Shown: positions 25,334-34,293, counted from the first letter of the stretch. The stretch: 64,000 bases of DNA from Pseudonocardia benzenivorans CB1190 (GCF_000196675.2 NC_015312.1:3410001-3474000), one strand, 5' to 3'. A program made the numbers and translations. Notes: generated from the sequence alone by a model not told the origin.

Positions 25334-26485
25334 ATGAAGATCGGTGTCCATCTCTACTTCCAGAACTACGCGGACTGGGACCGTTTCAAGTCGAGGCGGC
25401 CCGGCCCGCCGGCGGTGACCGACCAGCAGATCTACGAGGAGGACCTCCACCTCGCCGGGCTCGTCGAGCCCCTCGGGTTCGACTCCTACTGGGCCGTCGA
25501 CCATCACTTCAGCCCGTACGCGATGACCGGCGGGGCGCTGCAGCACCTCACCTACATGGCCGGGAAGACCTCGCGGCTGGAGTTCGGCTCGATCGTCGTC
25601 GTCCTGCCCTGGTACGACCCGTTGGCGGTCGTCGACCAGATCAGCGTGCTCGACAACATGCTGCAGGGTCGGCAGCTCACGATCGGCCTCGGCCGGGGTG
25701 CGGCCAAGCACGAGTTCGACCGGTTCCGGGTGCCGATGAAGGACGCTCGCGGCCGGTTCGCCGAGTCGCTGGAGATCCTGCGCCGGGCGCTGACCAACGA
25801 GTGGTTCTCCTTCGAGGGTGAGTACTTCCAGATCCCCGAGACCTCGATCCGGCCCGGGTTCCGCAATCCCGAGCGGCTGCTCGAGCGGATGCGTATCGCC
25901 TGGCAGAGCCCCGAGACGCTGCCGATCGTGGCGAACTCCGGCAACGGCGTGATCATGACGAACACGAAGAGCTGGGACGAGTACGCCGAGGACATCCAGC
26001 AGGTCAACAAGATCCGGCGAACCAACGGTCTCGAACCCACCCAGCCCTCGGTCCAGGTGATGCTCGCCTGCTTCGAGACCGAGGAGGAGGCCTGGGCGGT
26101 CATGTCGAAGCACATGCTGGAGAGCTACAACAGCAGCGCCAAGCAGTACGGCCTCGACGACCCGTCACAGTTCATCGGGGTCAAGGGCTACGAGCACTAC
26201 GCGACGGTGCCGCCCTACCTCGGCCCGGGCACCGACCCGGCGAAGGACGCGCAGATGCTGGAGTTCGCCGCGCGCCCGCAGGCCTGGGGCACACCGGACC
26301 AGGTCGTCGAGAAGCTGCGGTTCATCCAGCAGAAGACCGGCGCGGTCGAGTTCATCGTCAACCCGCGGTTCGGCGGTATGTCCGCGGAGACCGCCGAGCG
26401 CTCGATGCGGCTCTTCGCCGCCGAGGTGCTCCCGCGGATGCACGCCCTCGACGCCCCACTGCCGGAGAACCTGCGCGGGGAGTGA
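25334..26485 (+). CDS. LLM-class flavin-dependent monooxygenase
   Basis: A 383-residue luciferase-like flavin monooxygenase. Motifs: MKIGVHLYFQNYADWDRF, LGFDSYWAVDHHFSPYAM, TSRLEFGSIVVVLPWYDPLAVVDQISVLDNMLQGRQLTIGLGRGAA, and the C-terminal GTPDQVVEKLRFIQQKTGAVEFIVNPRFGGM. It shares the overall pattern with the LLM enzyme at 22.9 kb but is a different subfamily. The ATG at 25334 has a GAGGAAG site. It is divergent from the SMP-30/LLM operon and shares its regulatory gap. The following kilobase is non-coding, so it is a single-gene unit. Substrate unknown; terpenoid ketones are a common class for such enzymes. Confidence 0.9.
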   Translation: MKIGVHLYFQNYADWDRFKSRRPGPPAVTDQQIYEEDLHLAGLVEPLGFDSYWAVDHHFSPYAMTGGALQHLTYMAGKTSRLEFGSIVVVLPWYDPLAVVDQISVLDNMLQGRQLTIGLGRGAAKHEFDRFRVPMKDARGRFAESLEILRRALTNEWFSFEGEYFQIPETSIRPGFRNPERLLERMRIAWQSPETLPIVANSGNGVIMTNTKSWDEYAEDIQQVNKIRRTNGLEPTQPSVQVMLACFETEEEAWAVMSKHMLESYNSSAKQYGLDDPSQFIGVKGYEHYATVPPYLGPGTDPAKDAQMLEFAARPQAWGTPDQVVEKLRFIQQKTGAVEFIVNPRFGGMSAETAERSMRLFAAEVLPRMHALDAPLPENLRGE

Positions 26486-26599
26486 CGCCACCGGGACGCT
26501 GCCGTACCGGGCCTGGCCGTCGAGGCGAACCTCGCCGCCCGACCAACCAGCGAGCACCCGCTGCCACGCCGCCGGACGGTTGCTCTCGTAGTGCGGGAC

Positions 26600-26723
26600 G
26601 CAACCCCGGTGCTGCGTGTCGGCCGGTTCGCGACGGTCAGGTTGCGCTCCGGATGTGGGGCGCAACCGCAGTGCTGCGTGTCGGCCGGTTCACGACCGTC
26701 AGGTTGCACTCGGGTGTCGCGCC
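26600..26723. repeat. Tandem direct repeat, 62-bp period, two full copies
   Basis: Two copies of a 62-base unit begin with GCAACC at 26600 and 26662, share GTGCTGCGTGTCGGCCGGTT, and end in a GGTTGC-type block; the last part of a third copy precedes them at about 26571-26587. Within the array GGTTGCGC (26640-26647) can pair with GCGCAACC (26660-26667). The copies differ at a few positions, so the duplication is not brand new. Confidence 0.75.
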
Positions 26724-27365
26724 CGCACCTGCCGCGCGACACCGCCGGCGCTCGGCCGATCGGCCGCAGCTTCGTCCTGGGCGACTGCGTGGCTCCTCGC
26801 GATCGAGGCGCCGCCGGGGGAGGAGTTCGGCCCGGCTGCACTCCGGCCCGACGCCGCGGGCGGGCGGTGCGTCGGGCCTTGGGCGCGGCGCCGTGGGGGT
26901 GGGCCGGGCCGTGGCGTTGCGCCGCTTCGCATGCGGGCTCGCGGCCTCGTTGCGACCGCGACCGGCCGGCCGGGCGCGCGGGGAAGGGATGCCGCCCCGC
27001 GACCTGTCTCCGGGGCTCGCCCCGCGAGACCCTCGACCCGTCGGGCGCCGGGGAACCCGGCGGGATCGACCTGCTCTCCGACGGCACCCCCGCGACCTCG
27101 GAATGAGCGCCCCCGGGGCAGGCCCCGGCCAGGGGATGCCGGAGAGTAGGCCCGAGGGGTGGGCGTGCAGTGCACGAGACCCGGGCGAGCGGCGTTCGAG
27201 CGCGTGCGCGGAGTCGGCCGATCCGGCGCAGCGCCGCAGCGCGGCGGCCGGTTCCGCGGCGCGATCCTGCTCGACCCGCCCGTCTTCACCTGCTGCCCGG
27301 CGCGAATGGGGTGCCCCGCTCTGGCAGAGGGTGCGGGCGTAAAGGCCTGTGACGGCGGTCTCGAC
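26724..27365. other. Non-coding region of unusually simple, GC-only composition
   Basis: Between the LLM gene and the esterase-like operon every frame is open for long stretches, but translations are Arg/Pro/Ala strings without motifs, starts lack ribosome sites, and codon bias favours no frame. I see no gene here. The region just before 27365 becomes regulatory. Confidence 0.55.
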
Positions 27366-27387
27366 AAGTGGGGTGGCACTCCGTATG
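27366..27387. promoter_or_regulatory. Third copy of the TGGGGT/CnCCGT TetR element
   Basis: AAGTGGGGT (27366-27374), four bases, then CTCCGT (27379-27384) matches the operator core at 22257 and 25178 with the same spacing. It lies about 75 bases upstream of the shared 27-bp element, so the esterase-like/BVMO promoter may integrate two regulators. Confidence 0.5.
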
Positions 27388-27459
27388 CTCCCACGAATCG
27401 GGGGGAGCCCCCGCTTTCTCACGGCGGTTCGGGCGGGAGGTAGTGCGTTGCCACGTATG

Positions 27460-27498
27460 GGATCCAATATAGACATCAATGAATCCGATCGCTATCGT
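27460..27498 (+). promoter_or_regulatory. Promoter of the esterase-like/BVMO operon with shared 27-bp element
   Basis: GGATCCAAT begins at 27460 and GAATCC ends at 27486 (GGATCC-N15-GAATCC, 27 bases). TAGACA (27470-27475) and TATCGT (27493-27498) give a -35/-10 pair with a 17-bp spacer that contains the second half-site. The start codon is 72 bases further on, after a strong AAAGGAGG site. Confidence 0.75.
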
Positions 27499-27569
27499 GG
27501 TGTCGTCGCTCGAGGGACCGACGAGGCGGATCCGCCCGTCGTCTGCTCGGTGACGGAAAGGAGGCCGCC

Positions 27570-28706
27570 GTGCCGTACCTGACCGCCACACCGACGGTGG
27601 CCCTGTCCGAGGGGCCCGTCCAGGGAAGGCGACACCGGAGGTTCCCGCAGGTCCGCGCGTTCTGCGGGCTCCCGTACGCCGCTCCGCCGGTGAGCTTCCT
27701 GCGCTTTGCCCCGCCGGCGCCCTGCCCGCGCTCCGACTCGTGGTCGCCGCTCGGTGGCTCCCTCCGAGGTGGCCTCGGTGCCGCGTTCGTCGAGGCCACC
27801 CGGCTCACGCTCGACGTCTGGACCCCGGTGGACGCGGCAGATCGACCGGTGCTCGTGTGGCTCGACGACGAGCGGAGGGCTCATGACGGCTGGTCGCGCA
27901 GGTTCTGCGCGGGCCTCGCAGCCGAGCACGGGGTCGTCGTGGTCGCGCCGCGCCACCGCACCGGCGCGCTGGGCTATCTCGATCTCACCGCGCTGCGGGA
28001 CGGGTTCGGCAACGGCAACTTCGGACTCCTGGACCAGATGGAGGCCCTGACCTGGGTTGCGACGCATGCCCGGGCGTTCGGTGGGGACCCCACGACCATC
28101 ACGGTCTCCGGGCGGGGGGAGGGCGCGCACGCCGCCGCGCTGCTCGCCGGCCTGCCTCGCACCAGCCCGCTCGTGCGGCGGCTGGTGCTGCCGGTCGGCG
28201 CCCCGCCGATCCGGGTCCAGACCCCGGCGCAAGCTGCACGGGTCGGTGCCGCGTTCCTCGACGTCCTCGAGGCGGATCCTGCCGCGCGGGGGGATTTGCG
28301 CGAGATCGACGCCGAGGCGATCGTCCGGGCCGAGGCGGCGCTCGGCCAACCGGAGGGTCACCTGCCGTTCGGCCTGGTGGCCCACGACGACCTCCCCTTC
28401 GGCGACCTGACCGAGCTGCTGCACACCGCCCCGACCTCCGTCGACGTGCTGGTCGGCAGCACCTGCGCCGAGCGCGGCGCCGGGCTGACGATGTGGACGG
28501 TCTGGCGGTGCGGCCAGGATCGACCTGCCGAGCGCTTCTCGACGGCGGTGGTCCGTACGCCGCACAGGTCGGGGGAGGGGTATGGCGGTGCCTTCGGGGC
28601 CTTCGTGCGCACCGGTGACCCCGCGCCGGCGGACGACCCGGAAGCGACTGCGCTCCTCCGGTCCCTCATCGGCTGGCAGCCGCTCGACCTCGGCGCTGCC
28701 CGGTGA
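27570..28706 (+). CDS. Carboxylesterase type-B-like protein lacking the catalytic serine and oxyanion hole
   Basis: A 378-residue protein with the scaffold of type-B carboxylesterases: FCGLPYAAPPVSFLRFAPP, TLDVWTPV, and NFGLLDQMEALTWVATHARAFGGDPTTITV. Where active members have GESAGA, this one reads GRGEGAHA: the nucleophilic Ser is replaced by Gly. Where the oxyanion HGGG should follow PVLVW, it reads LDDERRAHDG. It is also shorter than the usual 480-540 residues, so the normal acid and His are probably lost too. The frame is intact, the GTG at 27570 has an excellent AAAGGAGG site, and the promoter is well formed, so it is expressed rather than dead. A binding, chaperone or sensor role in the BVMO pathway is possible; a recently inactivated enzyme is the alternative. 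Confidence 0.8.
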   Translation: MPYLTATPTVALSEGPVQGRRHRRFPQVRAFCGLPYAAPPVSFLRFAPPAPCPRSDSWSPLGGSLRGGLGAAFVEATRLTLDVWTPVDAADRPVLVWLDDERRAHDGWSRRFCAGLAAEHGVVVVAPRHRTGALGYLDLTALRDGFGNGNFGLLDQMEALTWVATHARAFGGDPTTITVSGRGEGAHAAALLAGLPRTSPLVRRLVLPVGAPPIRVQTPAQAARVGAAFLDVLEADPAARGDLREIDAEAIVRAEAALGQPEGHLPFGLVAHDDLPFGDLTELLHTAPTSVDVLVGSTCAERGAGLTMWTVWRCGQDRPAERFSTAVVRTPHRSGEGYGGAFGAFVRTGDPAPADDPEATALLRSLIGWQPLDLGAAR

Positions 28707-28829
28707 CGCCGATCGCCCGCCACCCGGGCCGTGGCGGCCTCCCCGACATCGTCGAAGTACGTCGACATCCTGCGCGCCAGGCACCCCGCGCGACACCGAC
28801 GCCGCCCGCGCGGCGAAAGGACGCCCCTC

Positions 28830-30644
28830 GTGACTGAGCAGTACCGGACCGATCCCGATTTCGATGCGGACGCCCTGCGTGAGAAGTACCGGCAGGAACG
28901 CGAGAAGCGGCTGCGACCCGACGGATCCGCCCAGTACCGCCGGATCACCGACGAGCTCGAGCACTACCTGGTCGACCCGTACACCGAAGTGGTCGAGCGC
29001 GAACCCGTCACGGACGCGGTCGAGGTCGCGGTCATCGGTGGCGGGTTCGGCGGCCTGCTGGTGAGCTCCCGGCTTCGGGCGGCCGGCGTCGCGACCGTGC
29101 GGCTGATCGAGCAGGGCGGTGACGTCGGCGGGACCTGGTACTGGAACCGGTACCCCGGCGCGGCGTGCGACACCGAGTCGTACATCTACCTGCCGCTGCT
29201 GGAGGAGACGGGGTACATCCCCACCGAGCGCTACGCCAAGGGCCCGGAGATCCACGAGCACTGCAGGCGGATCGCGCGGCACTTCGACCTCTACCGGGAC
29301 GCCCTGCTGCACACCGGGGTCGTCGACGTGCGCTGGGACGAGGCGGAGCAGCGCTACACCGTGACCACCAACCGGGGTGACCGGTTCCGCGCCCGGTTCG
29401 TCGTGATGACCGCGGGATCGATGGACCTGCCCAAGCTCCCGGGTATCCCCGGGATCGAGAACTTCGAGGGGCACTCCTTCCACACGACGCGGTGGGACTA
29501 CGCGTACACCGGCGGGGACGCCTACGGGAACCTCACCGGGTTGGCCGACAAGAGGGTCGCGATCATCGGCACCGGCGCCACGGCGATCCAGGCCGTCCCG
29601 CACCTCGGCGCGAGCGCGGAACACCTCTACGTCTTCCAACGCACGCCCTCCGCGGTCAACGTCCGGGACAACCGGCCGACGGACCCGCGGTGGGTCGCGA
29701 CGTTGGAGCCGGGCTGGCAGCGCGAGCGCGTCCGCAACTTCTCCGGGTTCATCGCGGGGGAGGAGGTCGGGGAGGATCTCGTGAACGACGGCTGGACCAG
29801 GATCTTCCGCAACCGCGCGCTGCACGGCGGGGTGCTCGACGAGGACGTGGACTTCGAGGTCATGGAGGCCGTGCGGGCACGGGTCGACGAGGTCGTCGAG
29901 GACCCCGAGGTCGCCGAGGCGCTCAAGCCGTACTACCGGGCGCTGTGCAAGCGTCCGACCTTCCACGACGAGTACCTGCCGACCTTCAACCGGCCCAACG
30001 TGACGTTGGTGGACACCGACGGCCAGGGCGTCGAGAAGATCACCGGGACCGCCGTCGTCGCCAACGGTATCGAGTACGAGGTCGACTGCATCGTCTTCGC
30101 CAGCGGCTTCCACGTCGGCGTGCCGTTCTCGCGGCGGCTCGGCTACGACGTCGTCGGGCGGCACGGCGCCACGCTGAGCGCGAAGTTCTCCGCGGGCATC
30201 TCGACGCTCTACGGGATGCAGACGCACGGGTTCCCGAACTTCTTCATCGTCGCCATCAACCAGGCAGGAATCTCCTCGAACCAGACCCACCTCCTGGACG
30301 TGCAGGCACGACACATCGCGGACGTCGTCGCGACCACGCGGGCCGCGGGCGCCGGGGCCGTCGACGTCGAGCAGGAGGCCGAGGAGGACTGGGTACAGCA
30401 CGTGATCGAGTCCGCCCGTCGCAACGGCGAGTTCCTCGCCACCTGCACGCCGGGCTACTACAACAACGAAGGCAACCCGAACGTCGAGGCCTTCCGTCGC
30501 AACGGTCCCTACGCGCCCGGTGTGTGGCGCTTCGAGCGGATCGTGGAGCAGTGGCGTGCCGAGGGCCGCTACCGGGGCCTCGTCTTCGACGGATCACCGC
30601 TTCCCGACGGCACCGTCCCGTCCGGCAGCACTACCCGAGGGTGA
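28830..30644 (+). CDS. Baeyer-Villiger monooxygenase (type I, FAD/NADPH)
   Basis: A 604-residue enzyme converting ketones to esters or lactones with NADPH and O2. The N-terminal FAD motif is GGGFGG at 70-75, followed by GGTWYWNRYPGAACDTES. The type I BVMO fingerprint FxGxxxHTxxW is present as FEGHSFHTTRWD at 212-223, and the NADPH Rossmann motif GTGATA follows. The roughly 60-residue N-terminal extension and length match the large cyclododecanone/cyclopentadecanone/phenylacetone monooxygenase branch, which takes bulky cyclic ketones. The GTG at 28830 has GAAAGGA upstream. It is second in an operon with the esterase-like protein, an amidohydrolase and an HSL-type hydrolase able to open the resulting ester. 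Confidence 0.93.
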   Translation: MTEQYRTDPDFDADALREKYRQEREKRLRPDGSAQYRRITDELEHYLVDPYTEVVEREPVTDAVEVAVIGGGFGGLLVSSRLRAAGVATVRLIEQGGDVGGTWYWNRYPGAACDTESYIYLPLLEETGYIPTERYAKGPEIHEHCRRIARHFDLYRDALLHTGVVDVRWDEAEQRYTVTTNRGDRFRARFVVMTAGSMDLPKLPGIPGIENFEGHSFHTTRWDYAYTGGDAYGNLTGLADKRVAIIGTGATAIQAVPHLGASAEHLYVFQRTPSAVNVRDNRPTDPRWVATLEPGWQRERVRNFSGFIAGEEVGEDLVNDGWTRIFRNRALHGGVLDEDVDFEVMEAVRARVDEVVEDPEVAEALKPYYRALCKRPTFHDEYLPTFNRPNVTLVDTDGQGVEKITGTAVVANGIEYEVDCIVFASGFHVGVPFSRRLGYDVVGRHGATLSAKFSAGISTLYGMQTHGFPNFFIVAINQAGISSNQTHLLDVQARHIADVVATTRAAGAGAVDVEQEAEEDWVQHVIESARRNGEFLATCTPGYYNNEGNPNVEAFRRNGPYAPGVWRFERIVEQWRAEGRYRGLVFDGSPLPDGTVPSGSTTRG

Positions 30645-30651
30645 GGAACCG

Positions 30652-31890
30652 ATGAGCTCGTCCGAGCTTCCCAAGATCATCTCTGTCGACGACCACCTGG
30701 TCGAGCCCGCGCACCTGTTCGAGCAGTGGCTACCGGCGAAGTTCCGGTACGGGGCCCCGCGCGTCGAGCGGCGGATGATCAGCATGGACACCGACCTCTT
30801 CGGCTACGAGGAGGACCCCGACGGCATGCCCAGCGACGTCTGGGTGTTCGGCAAGTCCGTGTACGTGCCGCGGCGCGCGGTCGTCGTGCTCAAGGACGTC
30901 GAGACGTCGGCCGAGCTGCGCGACAAGGAGCCCGTCACCTTCGACGAGATGGACCCCGCCTGCTACGACCCGAAGGCCCGGATGCAGGCCATGGACGAGC
31001 AGGGCGTCGAGGCGTCGCTCGGCTTCCCCTCGTTCCCACGGTTCTGCGGGCAGGCGTTCAGCGAGGAGACCGAGAACGACCGCGAGCTGGGTGTGGCGTT
31101 GATCCGTGCCTACAACGACTGGCAGGTCGAGGAGTGGGCCGGCGACTCGGGCGGGCGGCTGGTCCCGGTCCCGGTCGTGCCGCTCTGGGACGCCCGGCTG
31201 GCTGCGGAGGAGGTCCGGCGCAACGCGTCCCGTGGTGTGCACGCGGTCGCCTTCAGCGAGGTCGTGGGGCACCTGGGCTACCCGGACATCCACGGCGGCA
31301 ACTGGGACCCGTTCTTCGCCGCATGCGAGGAGACCGAGACGGTGGTCTGCATGCACATCGGCTCGTCGTCACTGCTGATGCCGCTCCCGCCGCGGGCCCC
31401 CCTGCTGCTGCTGCCGGTCATGCAGTTCGCGAACTCCTACGCCTCGATGGCGGACTTCGTCTTCTCCGGCGTGCTCGACCGGTTCCCTCGCCTCAAGCTC
31501 GCCTACTCCGAGGGGCAGGCCGGCTGGATCCCCTACGCCATGGAGCGGATGGACCACGCCTACGCCCACCACACCTGGGCATTGGGGGAGGAGAAGCTCA
31601 AGGAGAAGCCCTCGACCTACGTGCGGCGCAACATGTGGGGCTGCATCTTCGCCGACAAGCACGCGATCGCGAGCGCCGAGCACATCGGCGTCGACAACCT
31701 GATGTTCGAGGTCGACTTCCCGCACAGCGACGGCCCGTACCCGCACACCCGCAGCCACCTCGCCGACCAGTTCGCCGGCGTGGACCCGGCCGTCACCTAC
31801 CGAATCGTGCGCGGCAACGCCATCCGCCTCTTCCAGCTGCCTTTCGACCAGGACCTGGACGCCGACGGTCGCCCGCTCGAGCTCGGGTGA
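30652..31890 (+). CDS. Amidohydrolase-family metal-dependent hydrolase (ACMSD-like)
   Basis: A 412-residue TIM-barrel protein of the amidohydrolase 2 family, which includes decarboxylases and C-C or lactone hydrolases. It starts IISVDDHLVEPAHLFEQWLP, where DxH replaces the usual HxH metal motif, as in many members. It has RMQAMDEQGVEASLGFPSFPRFC, CMHIGSSS (metal-binding His), LKLAYSEGQAGWIPYAMERMDH and MFEVDFPHSDGPYP (catalytic Asp). The ATG at 30652 has GTGAGGAA upstream, 7 bases after the BVMO stop. In this operon it may hydrolyse or decarboxylate a product of oxygenation. Confidence 0.87.
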   Translation: MSSSELPKIISVDDHLVEPAHLFEQWLPAKFRYGAPRVERRMISMDTDLFGYEEDPDGMPSDVWVFGKSVYVPRRAVVVLKDVETSAELRDKEPVTFDEMDPACYDPKARMQAMDEQGVEASLGFPSFPRFCGQAFSEETENDRELGVALIRAYNDWQVEEWAGDSGGRLVPVPVVPLWDARLAAEEVRRNASRGVHAVAFSEVVGHLGYPDIHGGNWDPFFAACEETETVVCMHIGSSSLLMPLPPRAPLLLLPVMQFANSYASMADFVFSGVLDRFPRLKLAYSEGQAGWIPYAMERMDHAYAHHTWALGEEKLKEKPSTYVRRNMWGCIFADKHAIASAEHIGVDNLMFEVDFPHSDGPYPHTRSHLADQFAGVDPAVTYRIVRGNAIRLFQLPFDQDLDADGRPLELG

Positions 31891-31981
31891 CCGGTCGTCG
31901 AACGGTGTGCGAGGTGCGCGGGCCCCGTCGTGGTCGGCCGACAGGACTCCTGCGGACGACGCGACACGCGGACCGGACGGA

Positions 31982-33007
31982 ATGAGGACAGTGGACAGTA
32001 CGACCGCGGGCGGCCCGCGCGGGAACGGCGCCACCGGGGCTCCCTCGGCGCTGCACCCACCCCTCGACGCCGAGCTCGCCGCCGTCCTGGCGGCGACCCC
32101 GGACGTCCCGACGACCGTCACCCCGGAGATGCTGGGCCCGCTGCGCGAGGCCGTCGCCGCCGGCGCGGAGCCGCTCACTGTCATCGCCGAGCGGCACGGC
32201 GTCGCGATCCGGACCGTGACGGTGCCCCGCAGCGGCGTCCCCGACCTGGAGCTGCTCGTGGCGCGCCCGCCGGGCACCCCACGCGGTGCTGCGGCGCTCT
32301 ACTGGATCCACGGGGGCGGGGTCGTCCTGGGCGACCACCGGTTCGGCCTCGACCTGCCGCTGGCCTGGGCGCGGGAGTTCGGCGTGCCCGTCGTCTCCGT
32401 GGACTACCGGCTGGCTCCGGCCGACCCGGATCCCGCGGCGGTGGAGGACTGCTACGCGGGTCTGGTGTGGACCGTCGAGCACGCTGCGGAGCTGGCGATC
32501 GACCCGTCCCGGATCGTGCTCGCCGGGCACAGCGCCGGCGCCGGGCTCGCCGCCGGGACCGCGTTGCTGGCCCGCGACCGCGGTGGCCCCCGGGCCGTCG
32601 GGCAGCTGTTGTTGTGCCCGATGCTCGACGACCGGGAGCTCACCCCGGCCAGCCGCCAGCTCGACGGCGTCGGTGTCTGGGACCGCACGGCCAACCGCAC
32701 CGCCTGGCGCGCCCGGCTCGGCGCGCGCTGCGGCGGCCCGGCGGTCGGGGCGTACTCCGCCCCGGCCCGGGCGACCGACCTCGCCGGCCTGCCCCCCGCG
32801 TTCGTCGACGTCGGCTCGGTGGACACCTTCCGCGACGAGGCCGTGGGCTACGCCGGCCGCATCTGGGCCGCCGGTGGCGACGCCGAGCTGCACGTGTGGC
32901 CGGGCGCCTATCACTGCTTCGAGATCTATGCGCCCGACGCCGCGATCTCGGTCGCGGCGGTCGAGCGCCGCACCGCGTGGCTGGCCCGCGTCCTGCGGGC
33001 CGGCTGA
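31982..33007 (+). CDS. Alpha/beta hydrolase, hormone-sensitive-lipase family
   Basis: A 341-residue esterase or lactonase. The oxyanion motif WIHGGG lies at 108-113, the nucleophile elbow GHSAG at 182-186 (Ser184), the acid in DVGSVDTFRDEA near Asp281 and the His in PGAYHCFE near 311, so the triad is complete. This is the active hydrolase of the operon, in contrast to the serine-less protein at its head, and could cleave the ester formed by the BVMO. I start at the ATG at 31982; a GTG at 31991 with GAGGA before it is an equally possible start and would remove 3 residues. A long hairpin follows the stop. Confidence 0.88.
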   Translation: MRTVDSTTAGGPRGNGATGAPSALHPPLDAELAAVLAATPDVPTTVTPEMLGPLREAVAAGAEPLTVIAERHGVAIRTVTVPRSGVPDLELLVARPPGTPRGAAALYWIHGGGVVLGDHRFGLDLPLAWAREFGVPVVSVDYRLAPADPDPAAVEDCYAGLVWTVEHAAELAIDPSRIVLAGHSAGAGLAAGTALLARDRGGPRAVGQLLLCPMLDDRELTPASRQLDGVGVWDRTANRTAWRARLGARCGGPAVGAYSAPARATDLAGLPPAFVDVGSVDTFRDEAVGYAGRIWAAGGDAELHVWPGAYHCFEIYAPDAAISVAAVERRTAWLARVLRAG

Positions 33008-33032
33008 CCGTCCCCGGCGAGGACCGATCCGA

Positions 33033-33083
33033 GATCCCGCGGACGGGGTCGCCATCCGCACCGGCGACGCCGTCCGCGGGATC
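33033..33083 (+). terminator. Long hairpin after the BVMO/hydrolase operon
   Basis: A 21-base arm starting GATCCCGCGG (33033-33053) pairs with 33063-33083 at all but one position, with a 9-base loop, 26 bases after the last stop codon of the operon. It is the strongest simple hairpin in the area and a likely end of transcription. Confidence 0.65.
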
Positions 33084-33375
33084 GCCGTGCGGGTACGCCC
33101 GCGCACCGGCGCGACCGCCTCCGCGGCGACGGGGAGCCCCGCACGGCGGCCGCGATCCCCGACGTCCCACCGGTGAACTGTGTGTCGACGTCGGGGTACA
33201 CGTCGGGAGCGGGATGCCTCGCCGCCCGCCTGCCCTGCGCCGCCGGCGTCGCGGCGTGCAGGGCAGACGGACGGACACGGCACCTCCGTCCGGCGAGCTC
33301 ACCGTGTCCGCGGTCCGGAGCCTCCGGTGGAGGCGTGGAGACCCCGCGGTTCGTCGAGGAGCTCGCCGGAGGTCG
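33084..33375. other. Intergenic region, nothing supported
   Basis: Remainder of the gap between the convergent hydrolase and SDR genes. No frame has a ribosome site or motif. Confidence 0.5.
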
Positions 33376-34293
33376 TCACAGCGACATCCCACCGCCGACG
33401 TCGACGGTGGTGCCGACGATCGAGCTGGCCGCGTCCGAGGCCAGGAACGCCACCATGTTGGCGACCTCCTCCGGCAGCTGGTAGCGCTGGATCGCGGTCC
33501 GGCCGTGGTCGTAGAGGGTCTGCCACGTGTCCGGCAGCAGCTCACGGTTCGGGCCCCACATGCTGCCCGCGTTGACCCCGTTCACGAACACGCCGTACTT
33601 CGCGACCTCCTTGCCGAGGTGACGGTTGAACTCGGCGACGCCGGCCTTGAGCGTGCCGTAGAGGCCCAGGTCGGGCAGGGCGGTGCGGCTCGCCTCGGAA
33701 CCGATGTTGACGATGCGGCCGTAGCGCTGGGGGATCATGTAGTCGAGGACCGCGCGGCACGAGTGGATCGGCGCGGCCAGCGTCCCTGCGATCGCGCTGT
33801 CGATCTGCTCGGGGGTGACCGTGGCCAGTTCGCCCACGTACGTCGCCACCGCGCTGTTGACCAGGATGTCGATCCGGCCCAGCCGCTCGTTCGCCTCCGC
33901 CAGGATCGCCCGGATCCCGGTGGGGTCGAGGGCGTCCCCGTAGATCCCGACCGCCTCCACGCCCCAACGGTCGGCGACGGTCTTGGCCAGCTCCTCGGCG
34001 GAGGGGCCGGGGCGACGACCCCAGGACACCTGCAGCGCCGCCGCCTTCTCCGGTTCCTGGTCGACGATCGCGACGTCGGCGCCGAGCCCGGCGAGCCGGT
34101 TCACGATGGCCTGTCCCAGGTTGATCCCGGCACCACCGGTCACGACCGCCTTGCGTCCCTTCAGGCTCATCACGTCCGTGACGCGTTGGTCGATGGTGTG
34201 GAGCGGGATCCGTTCCTCGTCCCACCAGATCGTGTTGTCGGAGCCCTCCGCGATGTGCTTCTCCAGCACATCCCTCAGGAAGTCGTCGGCCAT
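33376..34293 (-). CDS. Short-chain dehydrogenase/reductase
   Basis: A 305-residue NAD(P)-dependent SDR. Unusually, about 45 residues precede the Rossmann motif (ADDFLRDVLEKHIAEGSDNTIWWDEERIPLHTIDQRVTDV...), then AVVTGGAGINLGQAIVNRL gives the TGxxxGxG motif, ILVNSAVATYVG the NxA strand motif, NIGSEAS the catalytic Ser, and YGTLKAG the YxxxK. The C-terminus DVGGGMSL is standard. The ATG at 34293 follows GAGGACGAC. The N-terminal extension has good codon bias and a ribosome site, so it is real. It probably oxidises an alcohol to the ketone used by the BVMOs, but this is inference from location only. Confidence 0.88.
   Translation of the reverse strand: MADDFLRDVLEKHIAEGSDNTIWWDEERIPLHTIDQRVTDVMSLKGRKAVVTGGAGINLGQAIVNRLAGLGADVAIVDQEPEKAAALQVSWGRRPGPSAEELAKTVADRWGVEAVGIYGDALDPTGIRAILAEANERLGRIDILVNSAVATYVGELATVTPEQIDSAIAGTLAAPIHSCRAVLDYMIPQRYGRIVNIGSEASRTALPDLGLYGTLKAGVAEFNRHLGKEVAKYGVFVNGVNAGSMWGPNRELLPDTWQTLYDHGRTAIQRYQLPEEVANMVAFLASDAASSIVGTTVDVGGGMSL

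Noticed and set aside
26600..26723. CRISPR array
   Set aside because: The units are about 62 bases and directly adjacent, with no unique spacers and no cas genes nearby.
26482..27342. Forward and reverse frames in the gap before the BVMO operon
   Set aside because: Several frames are equally open, none has a ribosome site with codon bias, and no motif is seen.
27492..30401. 969-codon minus-strand frame
   Set aside because: Antisense shadow of the esterase-like and BVMO genes, which have clear family motifs, starts and ribosome sites.
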